Shown here piece after piece: positions 1 through 6,739 of a stretch of DNA of 64,000 nt (position 1 is the stretch's first letter; each line of letters starts with the position of its first letter). Both the position numbers and the translations under genes were made by a program. The notes below the pieces were generated by a model. The model had not been told where the DNA came from. It saw only the letters and a list, made by a program, of their open reading frames with translations, and did no database searches. Origin of the DNA: Caenispirillum salinarum AK4. Its GTDB lineage: Bacteria; Pseudomonadota; Alphaproteobacteria; Rhodospirillales; Rhodospirillaceae. Location: NCBI RefSeq assembly GCF_000315795.1, contig NZ_ANHY01000004.1, forward strand, positions 124,001 to 188,000, given 5' to 3'.

Positions 1-35
1 CCAGTACCGAAAAACAACAACGAAGGATAACGATA

Positions 36-209
36 ATGCACATGATGGAACATCGGAGCGCTGACGTTCGCCACTCCCACGCCGTCGCCCGCGAAGCGGC
101 CGTCGCCGCGCGTGCCAACGCCCGCCCCGAGCCGGGCAAGGGCATGAGCACCGGCACGTCCCTGTCGCCTGAAGACATCCGCCGCATCGTGGCGGACATG
201 GTGGGCTGA
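36..209 (+). CDS. small hypothetical protein, 57 aa
   Basis: Short ORF with a GAAGGA ribosome-binding site about 9 bases before the ATG. The product is His-rich at the N-terminus (MHMMEHRSADVRHSH), Ala/Arg-rich in the middle, and ends in a short amphipathic stretch (SPEDIRRIVADMVG). It has no signal peptide, membrane segment or recognised domain. A later in-frame Met lies at about residue 37, but the upstream ATG has the better ribosome-binding site. The good site and typical codon use support a real gene. Function is unknown; the C-terminal helix could be a protein-binding motif, but that is a guess. Confidence 0.6.
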   Translation: MHMMEHRSADVRHSHAVAREAAVAARANARPEPGKGMSTGTSLSPEDIRRIVADMVG

Positions 210-229
210 CGCAGCCCTCTCGCCCCGCC

Positions 230-258
230 GGCGGCCGTCCTTCCCGGACGCGGCCGCC
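230..258. terminator. GC-rich hairpin downstream of the small ORF
   Basis: An 8-bp inverted repeat (GGCGGCCG at 230-237, CGGCCGCC at 251-258) sits just after the stop codon at 209. There is no T tract, so it may be a weak terminator or an RNA-stabilising stem. The rest of the gap up to 409 shows nothing clear apart from further GC-rich self-complementary stretches. Confidence 0.3.
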
Positions 259-409
259 CGATGCGGGGCGGGCCCCATCTTCGAAACCCGAGTTTTCCGG
301 ACCGGCCGCTCCCCAGGAGGCGGCCGTTGTCGTTTCCGGACTCGCAATTCCTGCGATTCCTGCTACATCCCGTCTTCCGCATCAACGCCTGACAGGAAAG
401 GGAGGCGCG

Positions 410-1039
410 ATGGAGCGTGTCCTGCCGTGGGGGCCGCCGGCCGCCGCAGACCCCGTGGACCGCCTGGCGCCCGTGCGCGCCGAGCCGCGGGGATGGGTCG
501 CCGTCCCGGGCGTGTTCAGCGCCGAGGACTGCGACCGCATCGTCGCCCTGCGCGACCGCCTGGCCGCCGAGGCGGCGGGCCTCGTCAACGGCGTCAGCAC
601 CAGCGCGGTGCGCCGGTCGCACATCGTCTGGCTGGACCACGACGCCCCGGACACCGCCTGGATCGCCGCCCGCCTGACCCGCGCGGTGGCCGACGTCAAC
701 CGAGAGGTGTTCGGCTTCGCGCTGACGGGCTTCGACGAGGAAATCCAGCTTACCGAATACCGGTCCGAGGTGGCCGGCTTCTACGACTGGCATTCCGACA
801 TCGGCGGCCGCGGCATCCCCCAAAGCCGTAAGCTCAGCCTGACGGTGCAGCTTTCCGACCCCGCCGACTACGACGGCGGTGCGCTGGAACTGAACACGCG
901 CGGCGAGCCGGAAGCCGCCCCGAGCGACCGCGGCACCGCCATCGCCTTTCCCAGTTATGCCCTGCACCGCGTCGCGCCGGTCACGCGCGGCATCCGCCGG
1001 TCGCTGGTGGTGTGGACCCACGGGCCCCGTTTCGTCTGA
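410..1039 (+). CDS. 2OG-Fe(II) oxygenase (prolyl-4-hydroxylase / PKHD type)
   Basis: Product of 209 aa. The iron-binding facial triad is visible: H128 and D130 in WHSDIG and the distal H186 in ALHRVAPV, followed by R196/R197 placed to bind the 2-oxoglutarate carboxylate. The length and the motif spacing resemble the PiuC/YbiX-like 2OG-Fe(II) oxygenase superfamily, cytosolic enzymes that couple 2-oxoglutarate decarboxylation to hydroxylation. The substrate cannot be read from the sequence. The start is set by a strong GGAAAGGGAGG site. It stands alone between a small ORF and the converging SRPBCC gene, so no operon partner hints at its substrate. Confidence 0.85.
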   Translation: MERVLPWGPPAAADPVDRLAPVRAEPRGWVAVPGVFSAEDCDRIVALRDRLAAEAAGLVNGVSTSAVRRSHIVWLDHDAPDTAWIAARLTRAVADVNREVFGFALTGFDEEIQLTEYRSEVAGFYDWHSDIGGRGIPQSRKLSLTVQLSDPADYDGGALELNTRGEPEAAPSDRGTAIAFPSYALHRVAPVTRGIRRSLVVWTHGPRFV

Positions 1040-1063
1040 TACGAGGCGGCGCGGCGCCCGCCC

Positions 1064-1504
1064 CTACCACAGCGCCTCCGCCCGCTGCTTCAGCGCCTGG
1101 TTCATGGCGCGGAAGGCGCCGGCGGTGGTTTCCGGCAGGGTGCGGGTGAAGGCCGGCACCAGCAGCCCGCGGAAGCATTCGCCCTGCGTGAAGCGGCAGG
1201 TGGACGGCGTGCGCGGCGAGATGGTGAACCAGTGTTCGCCGTCGAACAGCCCCGGCAGTGCCATGCGCCCCAGCCAGCGCAGTTCCCGGTCGGGCGTCGC
1301 GACCAGCACACGGGGCCGGAAGACGATGGGCGGACGCCCCGGCAGGCAGATCCGCGCCGTCAGCCGCGCACCCGGCTCAAGACGGCCGGACAGGCTCTGG
1401 ATGAAGGGGTTCCAGGTGGCGTAGGAGTCGGTATCCGCAAGCACGCGCCACACCGTGCCGCTGGGTGCGGCGATGTCGACCGACTGCTCGATGGTCAGCG
1501 CCAT
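1064..1504 (-). CDS. SRPBCC-family protein (polyketide cyclase/START-like fold)
   Basis: Product of 146 aa. It begins with the classic SRPBCC pattern (SVDIAAPSGTVWRVLADTDSY) and has the WNPFIQS motif, alternating beta-strand segments and a long C-terminal helix (NQALKQRAEALW). Such proteins bind hydrophobic ligands in a deep cavity, and some act as cyclases or lipid carriers; the ligand here is unknown. The ATG overlaps the 3' end of the aminotransferase gene by 10 bases, so it is very probably translated as the third gene of the pabB-pabC operon. A direct role in folate synthesis is not implied by the family. Confidence 0.8.
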   Translation of the reverse strand: MALTIEQSVDIAAPSGTVWRVLADTDSYATWNPFIQSLSGRLEPGARLTARICLPGRPPIVFRPRVLVATPDRELRWLGRMALPGLFDGEHWFTISPRTPSTCRFTQGECFRGLLVPAFTRTLPETTAGAFRAMNQALKQRAEALW

Positions 1505-2289
1505 GGCGCGGGCACCTCCTCAAGGCTCAGACACCGGCCGTCGATGGACGCCACGGGGCGCAGGCCGTTGGCGTTGCTCAACACCGCCCGCCGGGCGCGG
1601 GCCAGCATCGCCAGGGTCACCGTCGCCTCGGCCGCCACGCCCGCGTCCAGCAGGGCGGCGCGGCGGGTGCCGGGCAGGGCGCCGTCCGTCACCGGCGGCG
1701 TTACCCAGGCACCGTCCACCTCCAGAAATACGTTCGAGATGGTGGTTTCGGCAACGTGACCGGCCGTATTGAGAACGATCGCGTCATCCGCTCCGCTGCC
1801 CGATGCCTCGCGGTGGGCGAGAATCATGTCGCCGTAGCCCAGGTGCTTGATGCGCGACAGGGGCGAATGCTCGTTGCGCCGGGTGCCGCGCGCCGTCACC
1901 AGACGGACGGGCGCCGGCGCGGCGGCGGGTGCGGCGCGGGTGGTGACCAGCAGGGTGGGGCTGGGCTCCGCCGGCGGAGCGAGGCCGCCGGGCGCCGGGC
2001 CGCGCGTCAGTTCCAGCCGCAGAACCGCCGCCGGCGCCTGCGCCAGATCGTTGGCCGTCAGCACCGCCGTCAGGGCTCCGGCCAGCCCGGCATCGTCCAG
2101 CGGCACGGGAATGCCGAGCACGGCCGCCCCGCTGCGCAGCCGCGCCAAGTGGCGGTCGCGGCGCAGCACCGTCCCGGCCTCCGCCCGCATCGTCTCGAAC
2201 AGGCCGTCGCCAAGCGTGAAGCCCCGGTCGCTAGGCGCGATGCAGGCCTCGTCCACCGGCAGGAGCGCCCCGTTCAGCCACACGATCAC
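1495..2289 (-). CDS. pabC: class IV aminotransferase, probable 4-amino-4-deoxychorismate lyase
   Basis: Product of 264 aa, a fold-type IV PLP enzyme. The PLP lysine is K148 in LSRIKHLGYGD, followed by the NTAGHVAETTISN and VTDGALPGTRR motifs that hold the cofactor phosphate. Next to pabB the likely reaction is 4-amino-4-deoxychorismate to p-aminobenzoate plus pyruvate, in folate synthesis. D-amino-acid or branched-chain transamination is the alternative within this family. I chose the GTG at 2289, which overlaps the pabB stop (GTGA) and has GGAGG 9 bases upstream. Another GTG two codons later is possible. Translation is probably coupled to pabB. Confidence 0.82.
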   Translation of the reverse strand: MIVWLNGALLPVDEACIAPSDRGFTLGDGLFETMRAEAGTVLRRDRHLARLRSGAAVLGIPVPLDDAGLAGALTAVLTANDLAQAPAAVLRLELTRGPAPGGLAPPAEPSPTLLVTTRAAPAAAPAPVRLVTARGTRRNEHSPLSRIKHLGYGDMILAHREASGSGADDAIVLNTAGHVAETTISNVFLEVDGAWVTPPVTDGALPGTRRAALLDAGVAAEATVTLAMLARARRAVLSNANGLRPVASIDGRCLSLEEVPAPWR

Positions 2290-3626
2290 CGCTTGAGGCC
2301 TCCGTCCAGGGCGCGCAGCAGCGCCGCCGCCTTGGTCAGGCTTTCCTCGTACTCGGCCGCCGGGATGCTGTCGGCGACGATGCCTCCGCCCGCCTGGGCG
2401 GCCACCCGGCCGCCCGCGCCGATGCACAGGGTGCGGATGACGATGCTGGAGTCCATCGCTCCGTCGGCGCCGATCCAGGCGATGGACCCGCAATAGGGCC
2501 CGCGCCGCGCCGGTTCCAGCTCGGCGATGATTTCCATGGCCCGCACCTTGGGCGCGCCGGTGATGGACCCGCCGGGGAAGCAGGCGCGCAGAAGGTCGAC
2601 CGCCGACCGGCCCGCAGCGAGCCGCCCCTCCACCTCCGACACCAGGTGATGGACGCTGGCGAAGGTCTCCAGCGCCGCCAGCGCCGGCACCTTGACCGAG
2701 CCGGTGGCGCAAACGCGGCCGATGTCGTTGCGCAGGAGGTCGACGATCATCAGGTTCTCCGCCCGGTCCTTGACGCTGCGGGTCAGCCCGGCGGCGTTGA
2801 CGGCGTCCTCCTCCGGCGTGGCGCCGCGCGGGGCGGTGCCCTTGATGGGGCGGGTTTCGACGCGCCCGGCGGCGTCGAGCGACAGGAACCGCTCCGGCGA
2901 GGCCGAGGCGATGGCCGCGCCGTCGCCCAGCGCCATCCAGGCGGCGAAAGGCGCCGGAGAGCATGCACGCAGGCGGCGGTAGAGGTCGAAGGCCGGCAGC
3001 CCCGCCGGCATCTCCCCCAGGAACCGCTGCGTGATGTTGGCCTGGAAGATGTCGCCCGCGTGGATGTAGGCGATGGCCCGGCCAACGGCATCCTCGTGCT
3101 CCGTTCGGCGGCGTTCCGGCCGCCAGGGCACCGGCGTCGCCACTGGGGGCGGCAGGGGCGGCGCGTCAGGCGGCGCGAGCAGGCCGGCGAAAGCGCGGGC
3201 GGCGTTCTCACTCTCGGCCGAGACCACCCAGGCGCGGCGCGCGACGGTGTCGAAGGCGGCCATGGTGTCGTAGCGCGCCGCCCACAGGTCGGGCAGGGCC
3301 AGGTCGTCGGGCGCCGGGGCGGGCAGGCTTTCGACCGCGCCGCCCAGCTCGTAGCCCAGCAGCGCCACCACGCCCGTCTGGAAGGGTGGCAGGCCGGGCA
3401 GGGCGGGGCGGTGTTCCGGCCGCAGGGCGTCCAGGGCGGCGAAGGGGTCGCCCGCACCAAGGCTCAGGCGCTCCAGCGCGCGCGGCCGGGCGCAGACATA
3501 GGCATACCGGCCGCGCGGATCACGGGGCGCCGCCGCATCCAGCAGCACCGCACCCGGCTCCGCCGCCAGGGGCGCGATGGCCGCCAGCGGATCGCGGTAG
3601 GGTATCTCCAGGGCGAGGATCGTCAT
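2286..3626 (-). CDS. pabB: aminodeoxychorismate synthase component I
   Basis: Product of 446 aa in the chorismate-binding family shared with TrpE. Visible motifs include PIKGT (260-264), whose lysine K262 marks PabB rather than anthranilate synthase, then ENLMIVDLLRND and GGSITGAPKVRAMEII near the C-terminus. It would aminate chorismate to 4-amino-4-deoxychorismate. The start is ATG 3626 (MTILALEIPYRD); the open frame extends upstream to 3824 but that part is not protein-like. No glutaminase (pabA) gene is nearby, so the partner must be elsewhere. First gene of pabB-pabC-SRPBCC. Confidence 0.9.
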   Translation of the reverse strand: MTILALEIPYRDPLAAIAPLAAEPGAVLLDAAAPRDPRGRYAYVCARPRALERLSLGAGDPFAALDALRPEHRPALPGLPPFQTGVVALLGYELGGAVESLPAPAPDDLALPDLWAARYDTMAAFDTVARRAWVVSAESENAARAFAGLLAPPDAPPLPPPVATPVPWRPERRRTEHEDAVGRAIAYIHAGDIFQANITQRFLGEMPAGLPAFDLYRRLRACSPAPFAAWMALGDGAAIASASPERFLSLDAAGRVETRPIKGTAPRGATPEEDAVNAAGLTRSVKDRAENLMIVDLLRNDIGRVCATGSVKVPALAALETFASVHHLVSEVEGRLAAGRSAVDLLRACFPGGSITGAPKVRAMEIIAELEPARRGPYCGSIAWIGADGAMDSSIVIRTLCIGAGGRVAAQAGGGIVADSIPAAEYEESLTKAAALLRALDGGLKR

Positions 3627-3711
3627 GACGCGGGACAGTGCCCCGACCCGCGCCGGCGCGCAAGGCTTCAACACGCCCCGGCGACGCGGCGGCATATACC
3701 AAAGAGGATAC

Positions 3712-3739
3712 GCGGTATGCTTTTTGGTTGAATGGTCAA
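3712..3739 (-). promoter_or_regulatory. probable pabB promoter
   Basis: On the minus strand, TTGACC (3739-3734) is followed after 16 bases by TACCGC (3717-3712), about 85 bases upstream of the pabB ATG. The spacer is AT-rich (an AACCAAAAAGC stretch) in an otherwise GC-rich region. The -35 also lies in a small inverted repeat, GTTGA-N4-TCAAC (3727-3740), that could be an operator. The -10 is a poor match to consensus. Confidence 0.5.
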
Positions 3740-3789
3740 CTTTTTCGCACGCGCGTTCTTGCGGGCGGCGGCGTAGGATGCCCTCATGA

Positions 3790-3930
3790 TCCTTGCGGGA
3801 CGGGTTTCTTCCGCCGCACCCCACACCGCATCCAAGGAGCCCGCCCCCACTCGGCTCCTTGGGAGAACCCGGTCGGCAAGGACTGAAAGCGGACTTCTGG
3901 ACCCCTCCGGAAGTCCGCTTTTCCTTTTTC
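3790..3930 (+). ncRNA. candidate small RNA with two C-rich hairpin loops
   Basis: This gap between pabB and queF holds two perfect hairpins in a row. The first is CCAAGGAGCC (3832-3841) pairing with GGCTCCTTGG (3853-3862), loop CGCCCCCACTC. The second pairs AAAGCGGACTTC (3886-3897) with GAAGTCCGCTTT (3910-3921), loop TGGACCCCTCCG, followed by a T-rich tail (TTCCTTTTT). Both loops expose CCCC/CCTCC runs complementary to Shine-Dalgarno sequences. This resembles trans-acting alphaproteobacterial small RNAs with C-rich loops, though no named family was recognised. The 5' end and promoter are unclear. The alternative is that only the second hairpin matters, as queF's terminator. Confidence 0.45.
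3886..3930. terminator. strong intrinsic terminator, 12-bp stem
   Basis: The 12-bp perfect stem 3886-3897 / 3910-3921 has an A-rich left foot and a T-rich right foot. On the plus strand it is followed by TTCCTTTTTCC, the better tail. On the minus strand it lies about 25 bases after the queF stop and ends in only three Ts. It therefore probably terminates queF and, more efficiently, any plus-strand transcript from this gap. Confidence 0.75.
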
Positions 3931-3944
3931 CGGGGTGTTGGCGG

Positions 3945-4373
3945 TCAGCCTTCCCGCGTGTACTCGATGCGGGGCCAGAAGCTGATGCCGCCGCGCGGAG
4001 TGAACTGGCCCTCGATCACCATCCATTCCGGGTCCAGCAGGGCCACCAGGTCGTTGTGCATGCGGGTGACGCAGGCCTCGTGGAACTCGCCCACGTTGCG
4101 GAACGACATGAGATAGAGCTTCCAGCTCTTGCTTTCGACGCACCAGTCGCGCGGCGAGTACTCCAGCACGATCGTGGCGTAGTCGGGCTGGCCGGTCATG
4201 GGACAGAGCGAGGTGAACTCGGGCGCCACCACCTTGATGACCTTGCGGCCCTTCGCACTCTTCATGGGATTGGGAAAGCGCTCCAGCAGGTCCGCGTTGG
4301 CGGTGTCGTACTCGAAGCGGGTCTCGCGGCCCAGGCTCTTGAGGCCGGAGGCGTCGGACAGGCGGTCGGTCAT
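3945..4373 (-). CDS. queF: NADPH-dependent 7-cyano-7-deazaguanine reductase (preQ0 to preQ1), short type
   Basis: Product of 142 aa, the length of the one-domain QueF. The catalytic Cys and Asp are in TSLCPMTGQPDYA, and the NADPH-binding family motif appears as ESKSWKLYL, followed by FRNVGEFHE. It reduces the nitrile of preQ0 to preQ1 in queuosine tRNA modification. No other queuosine gene is in the window. The start ATG 4373 gives the usual N-terminal length. A terminator hairpin follows the stop. Confidence 0.93.
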   Translation of the reverse strand: MTDRLSDASGLKSLGRETRFEYDTANADLLERFPNPMKSAKGRKVIKVVAPEFTSLCPMTGQPDYATIVLEYSPRDWCVESKSWKLYLMSFRNVGEFHEACVTRMHNDLVALLDPEWMVIEGQFTPRGGISFWPRIEYTREG

Positions 4374-4430
4374 GGCTCGGTCCTTGAGCGAATCGGAAGG
4401 GAGAGGGCGCGTGTTATAGCCGCGCCGCCG

Positions 4431-5471
4431 TCAGCGCGCCAGCGACCCCTTGAGGTCCTGCATGGCCTCCAGCAGTGCGCGCCGGGTGCCGGGCTCCAGC
4501 GCCGAATGGCCTGCGTCGGGCACGATGACGTAGCGGGGCCGCTTCAGCGTTTGCGCCACGGCGTCGGCGGTGCCGATGGGGCAGACCATGTCGTAGCGGC
4601 CCTGGACGATGGTGACGGGGATGTCGCCAAGCCTGTGCATGTTGTCCATGAGCTGGCCGGCATCCATGAAGCCGCGGTTGACCATGTAGTGCGCCTCCAG
4701 CCGTGCCAGCGCCAGGGTCGGCTCGGTGATGCGGCCGGCGCGCTCGGCGGAGCGGGGGCTGGCGGCCCCGGCCGGCGGCGGCTGCATGGGCGCGCGCGAG
4801 GGAATGAGGCGCGAGCACGCTTCCTCGAACCCGCTCCACGACCGCGCGGCGGGACCGTGGACGGCCGGGTCGGGGTCGGTCAGGCGGGCGTAGTAGCTGC
4901 CCAGCAGATCGCCGCGCTCCTCCGCCGGCAGGAACCCGGTGAAGGCGCGGTAGGCCTCGGGAAAGAACTGCGGTCCCATGCCGTGCAGGAACCAGTCGAT
5001 CTCGGGGTCCGTGCACAGGAAGATGCCGCGCAACACCATGCCCACCACCCGCTGCGGGTGCACCTGGGCATAGGCCAGCGCCAGCGTCGAGCCCCACGAG
5101 CCGCCGAAGACGGCCCAGCGGTCGACCTCCAGGTAGGCCCGCAGGGCCTCGATGTCGTCGATCAGGTGCTGTGTCGTGTTGTCGGTAACGTCGGCAAAAG
5201 GCGTCGAGCGCCCGGCGCCGCGCTGGTCAAACAGGATGATGCGCCAGAAGGACGGGTCGAAAAACCGCCGGAAGGCCGGCCCGCAGCCGCCGCCCGGGCC
5301 GCCGTGCAGGAAGACCACCGGGACGCCGTTCGGATTGCCGCTCTCCTCCCAGTACAGCCTGTGGGGACGCGACACCGCGAGGTGGCCGCAGGCCCGCGCC
5401 TCGATCGGCGGAAACAGAACGTCCTCGCCGGCATCGGCGGCGGAGGCGAGGCGGGCACGGTCCTTGTTCAT
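4431..5471 (-). CDS. pip: proline iminopeptidase (alpha/beta hydrolase, S33)
   Basis: Product of 346 aa. It has the oxyanion motif HGGPGGG (56-62), the nucleophile elbow GGSWGS with S125, acid D294 in QGRYDMVCP, and H322 in DAGHSALEPG. The helical cap between about residues 140 and 250 matches the prolyl aminopeptidase family, which removes N-terminal proline from peptides in the cytosol. The start ATG 5471 overlaps the stop of the upstream nuclease gene by one base (TGATG), so the two are translationally coupled. Confidence 0.92.
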   Translation of the reverse strand: MNKDRARLASAADAGEDVLFPPIEARACGHLAVSRPHRLYWEESGNPNGVPVVFLHGGPGGGCGPAFRRFFDPSFWRIILFDQRGAGRSTPFADVTDNTTQHLIDDIEALRAYLEVDRWAVFGGSWGSTLALAYAQVHPQRVVGMVLRGIFLCTDPEIDWFLHGMGPQFFPEAYRAFTGFLPAEERGDLLGSYYARLTDPDPAVHGPAARSWSGFEEACSRLIPSRAPMQPPPAGAASPRSAERAGRITEPTLALARLEAHYMVNRGFMDAGQLMDNMHRLGDIPVTIVQGRYDMVCPIGTADAVAQTLKRPRYVIVPDAGHSALEPGTRRALLEAMQDLKGSLAR

Positions 5472-6346
5472 CAATCCTCCTTGCGGGCGCGCACCAGGGC
5501 CGGGTCGGTCTGGAGCTGCTCGGGGTGCGTCGCCTCGATCATGGGCCCGTTGCGACTGCGAATCCACCCCCGCGCGAGCACCTCGCGGCCTTCCAGCGCC
5601 TCCAGGTCCACGCCGGCGTCCTCGAACAGGCGGCGGGCGCGGGAGTCGATGCTGACCGTGAAGTCGGTGCGCCAATCCGGCCCGAAGTTCAGGTAGGTCG
5701 TCCCGCGCACCCGCGCCACATCCCGCACCGTTCCTCGCACCAGAAAAAAACCGTCGGGCACGGGGCCGCGCCGTTGCGCCAGCCGTTCAGCGTCGCGCAC
5801 GGCGTACCAGTCCAGCGCCCAGATGCCGCGCACCGCGCGCCGCGCCTCGGCCTCCGCCGCCAGCATCTCCTCTGCCAGCAGGCGGTTGTCGGGGAAGGTG
5901 TAGACCCGCGCCAGCCCGCGCCGCAGCATGGCCCCCTGCACCCACAGGCCGTCGCGCAGGCGGAACAGGTGGGCGAGCACGCGGCCGTGGCGGTCGCGTT
6001 CGGTGGCGCCGGGGCGCACGGCGACGGCCTCGCCGGCGATCATGCCGGCGACTTCCGCGCGGGCCTCGGGTGCCAGCGGCCATTCCTCGAACCCCGGCCG
6101 GCCGAGCGGCAGCTTGGGCGCCTGGATGCCGACGAAGCGCACCTCGCGCCCGTCGTCGAGCACCACCGTGTCGCCGTCTATCACCTCGACCACCGCGGCC
6201 GTGCCCGCGTCCCTGAGCGCCGGCCCCAGCCGCTCCAGCTCCGACGCGGCGGCGGGTGCGGCCGGGACGGCCAGGGCCGCGAGCAGCAGGGCGATCACCA
6301 CGGGCGGGCGCCCCGCCTTGATCGCGCCACACATCGCGCCTACCAT
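5471..6346 (-). CDS. thermonuclease-family (SNase-like) exported protein
   Basis: Product of about 291 aa. A signal peptide is visible (PPVVIALLLAALAVPAAPAAAS), then an SNase domain: EVIDGDTVVLDDG, VRFVGIQAPKL and ERDRHGRVLAHLF carry the calcium and catalytic positions of staphylococcal nuclease relatives. A C-terminal part of about 100 residues (FLVRGTVRDVARVRGTTYLN) looks like a separate beta domain seen in envelope SNase proteins. I chose ATG 6346 for its AGGG site six bases upstream; ATGs at 6352 and 6334 are possible. Coupled to pip. Confidence 0.85.
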   Translation of the reverse strand: MVGAMCGAIKAGRPPVVIALLLAALAVPAAPAAASELERLGPALRDAGTAAVVEVIDGDTVVLDDGREVRFVGIQAPKLPLGRPGFEEWPLAPEARAEVAGMIAGEAVAVRPGATERDRHGRVLAHLFRLRDGLWVQGAMLRRGLARVYTFPDNRLLAEEMLAAEAEARRAVRGIWALDWYAVRDAERLAQRRGPVPDGFFLVRGTVRDVARVRGTTYLNFGPDWRTDFTVSIDSRARRLFEDAGVDLEALEGREVLARGWIRSRNGPMIEATHPEQLQTDPALVRARKED

Positions 6347-6404
6347 GCGCATCCCTGCCCAGAGGGGCCGGAGTCCGTGCATCATCAAAGGGATACCCAT
6401 CGTC

Positions 6405-6680
6405 ATGCGCGCGGTTTTCGTCATGATCAAGTGTGAGCTTGGCAAGGCCTATCAGGTTGCCGAGCGGGCCGTCGAGGAGATCGAGCAGATTTCCGAAATC
6501 TATTCCACCTCGGGCTCCTACGACCTGCTCGCCAAGTTCTACGTGGACGACGGCACCGACGTCGGCCGCTTCGTCACCGAGAAGGTGCAGACCCTGCCCA
6601 ACGTGAAGGATACCTTTACCCTTATCACCTTCAACGCCTTTACGCCCGACAAGAACCCCGGCGGCACGCGCATCGCCTGA
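6405..6680 (+). CDS. stand-alone Lrp/AsnC ligand-binding (RAM) domain protein
   Basis: Product of 91 aa consisting only of the alpha-beta RAM domain (VFVMIKCELGKAYQVAERA, STSGSYDLLAKFYVDD, TLPNVKDTFTLITFNAF); the DNA-binding half of Lrp proteins is absent. Such proteins are known as small effector-binding oligomers and may modulate full-length Lrp family members; a role here is not shown. The start ATG 6405 has AAAGGGAT upstream; a second ATG at 6423 would trim six residues. It is divergent from the nuclease gene. Confidence 0.88.
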   Translation: MRAVFVMIKCELGKAYQVAERAVEEIEQISEIYSTSGSYDLLAKFYVDDGTDVGRFVTEKVQTLPNVKDTFTLITFNAFTPDKNPGGTRIA

Positions 6681-6739
6681 CCCCCCTGCACCGTTTTCCA
6701 CGGGAACGGGCCGTCAAGGACAGGGAGGGAGGGTCGACC

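Noticed and set aside
3790-3930. 4.5S, 6S, tmRNA or a named riboswitch in the pabB-queF gap
   Set aside because: The signature loop of 4.5S RNA (GGTCAGG...GGAAGG) and the other family hallmarks are absent. Only the two-hairpin candidate remains.
3786-5696. Long plus-strand frame over queF and pip
   Set aside because: Opposite to two clear enzymes and of low-complexity composition (Gly, Ala, Arg, His). No motif.
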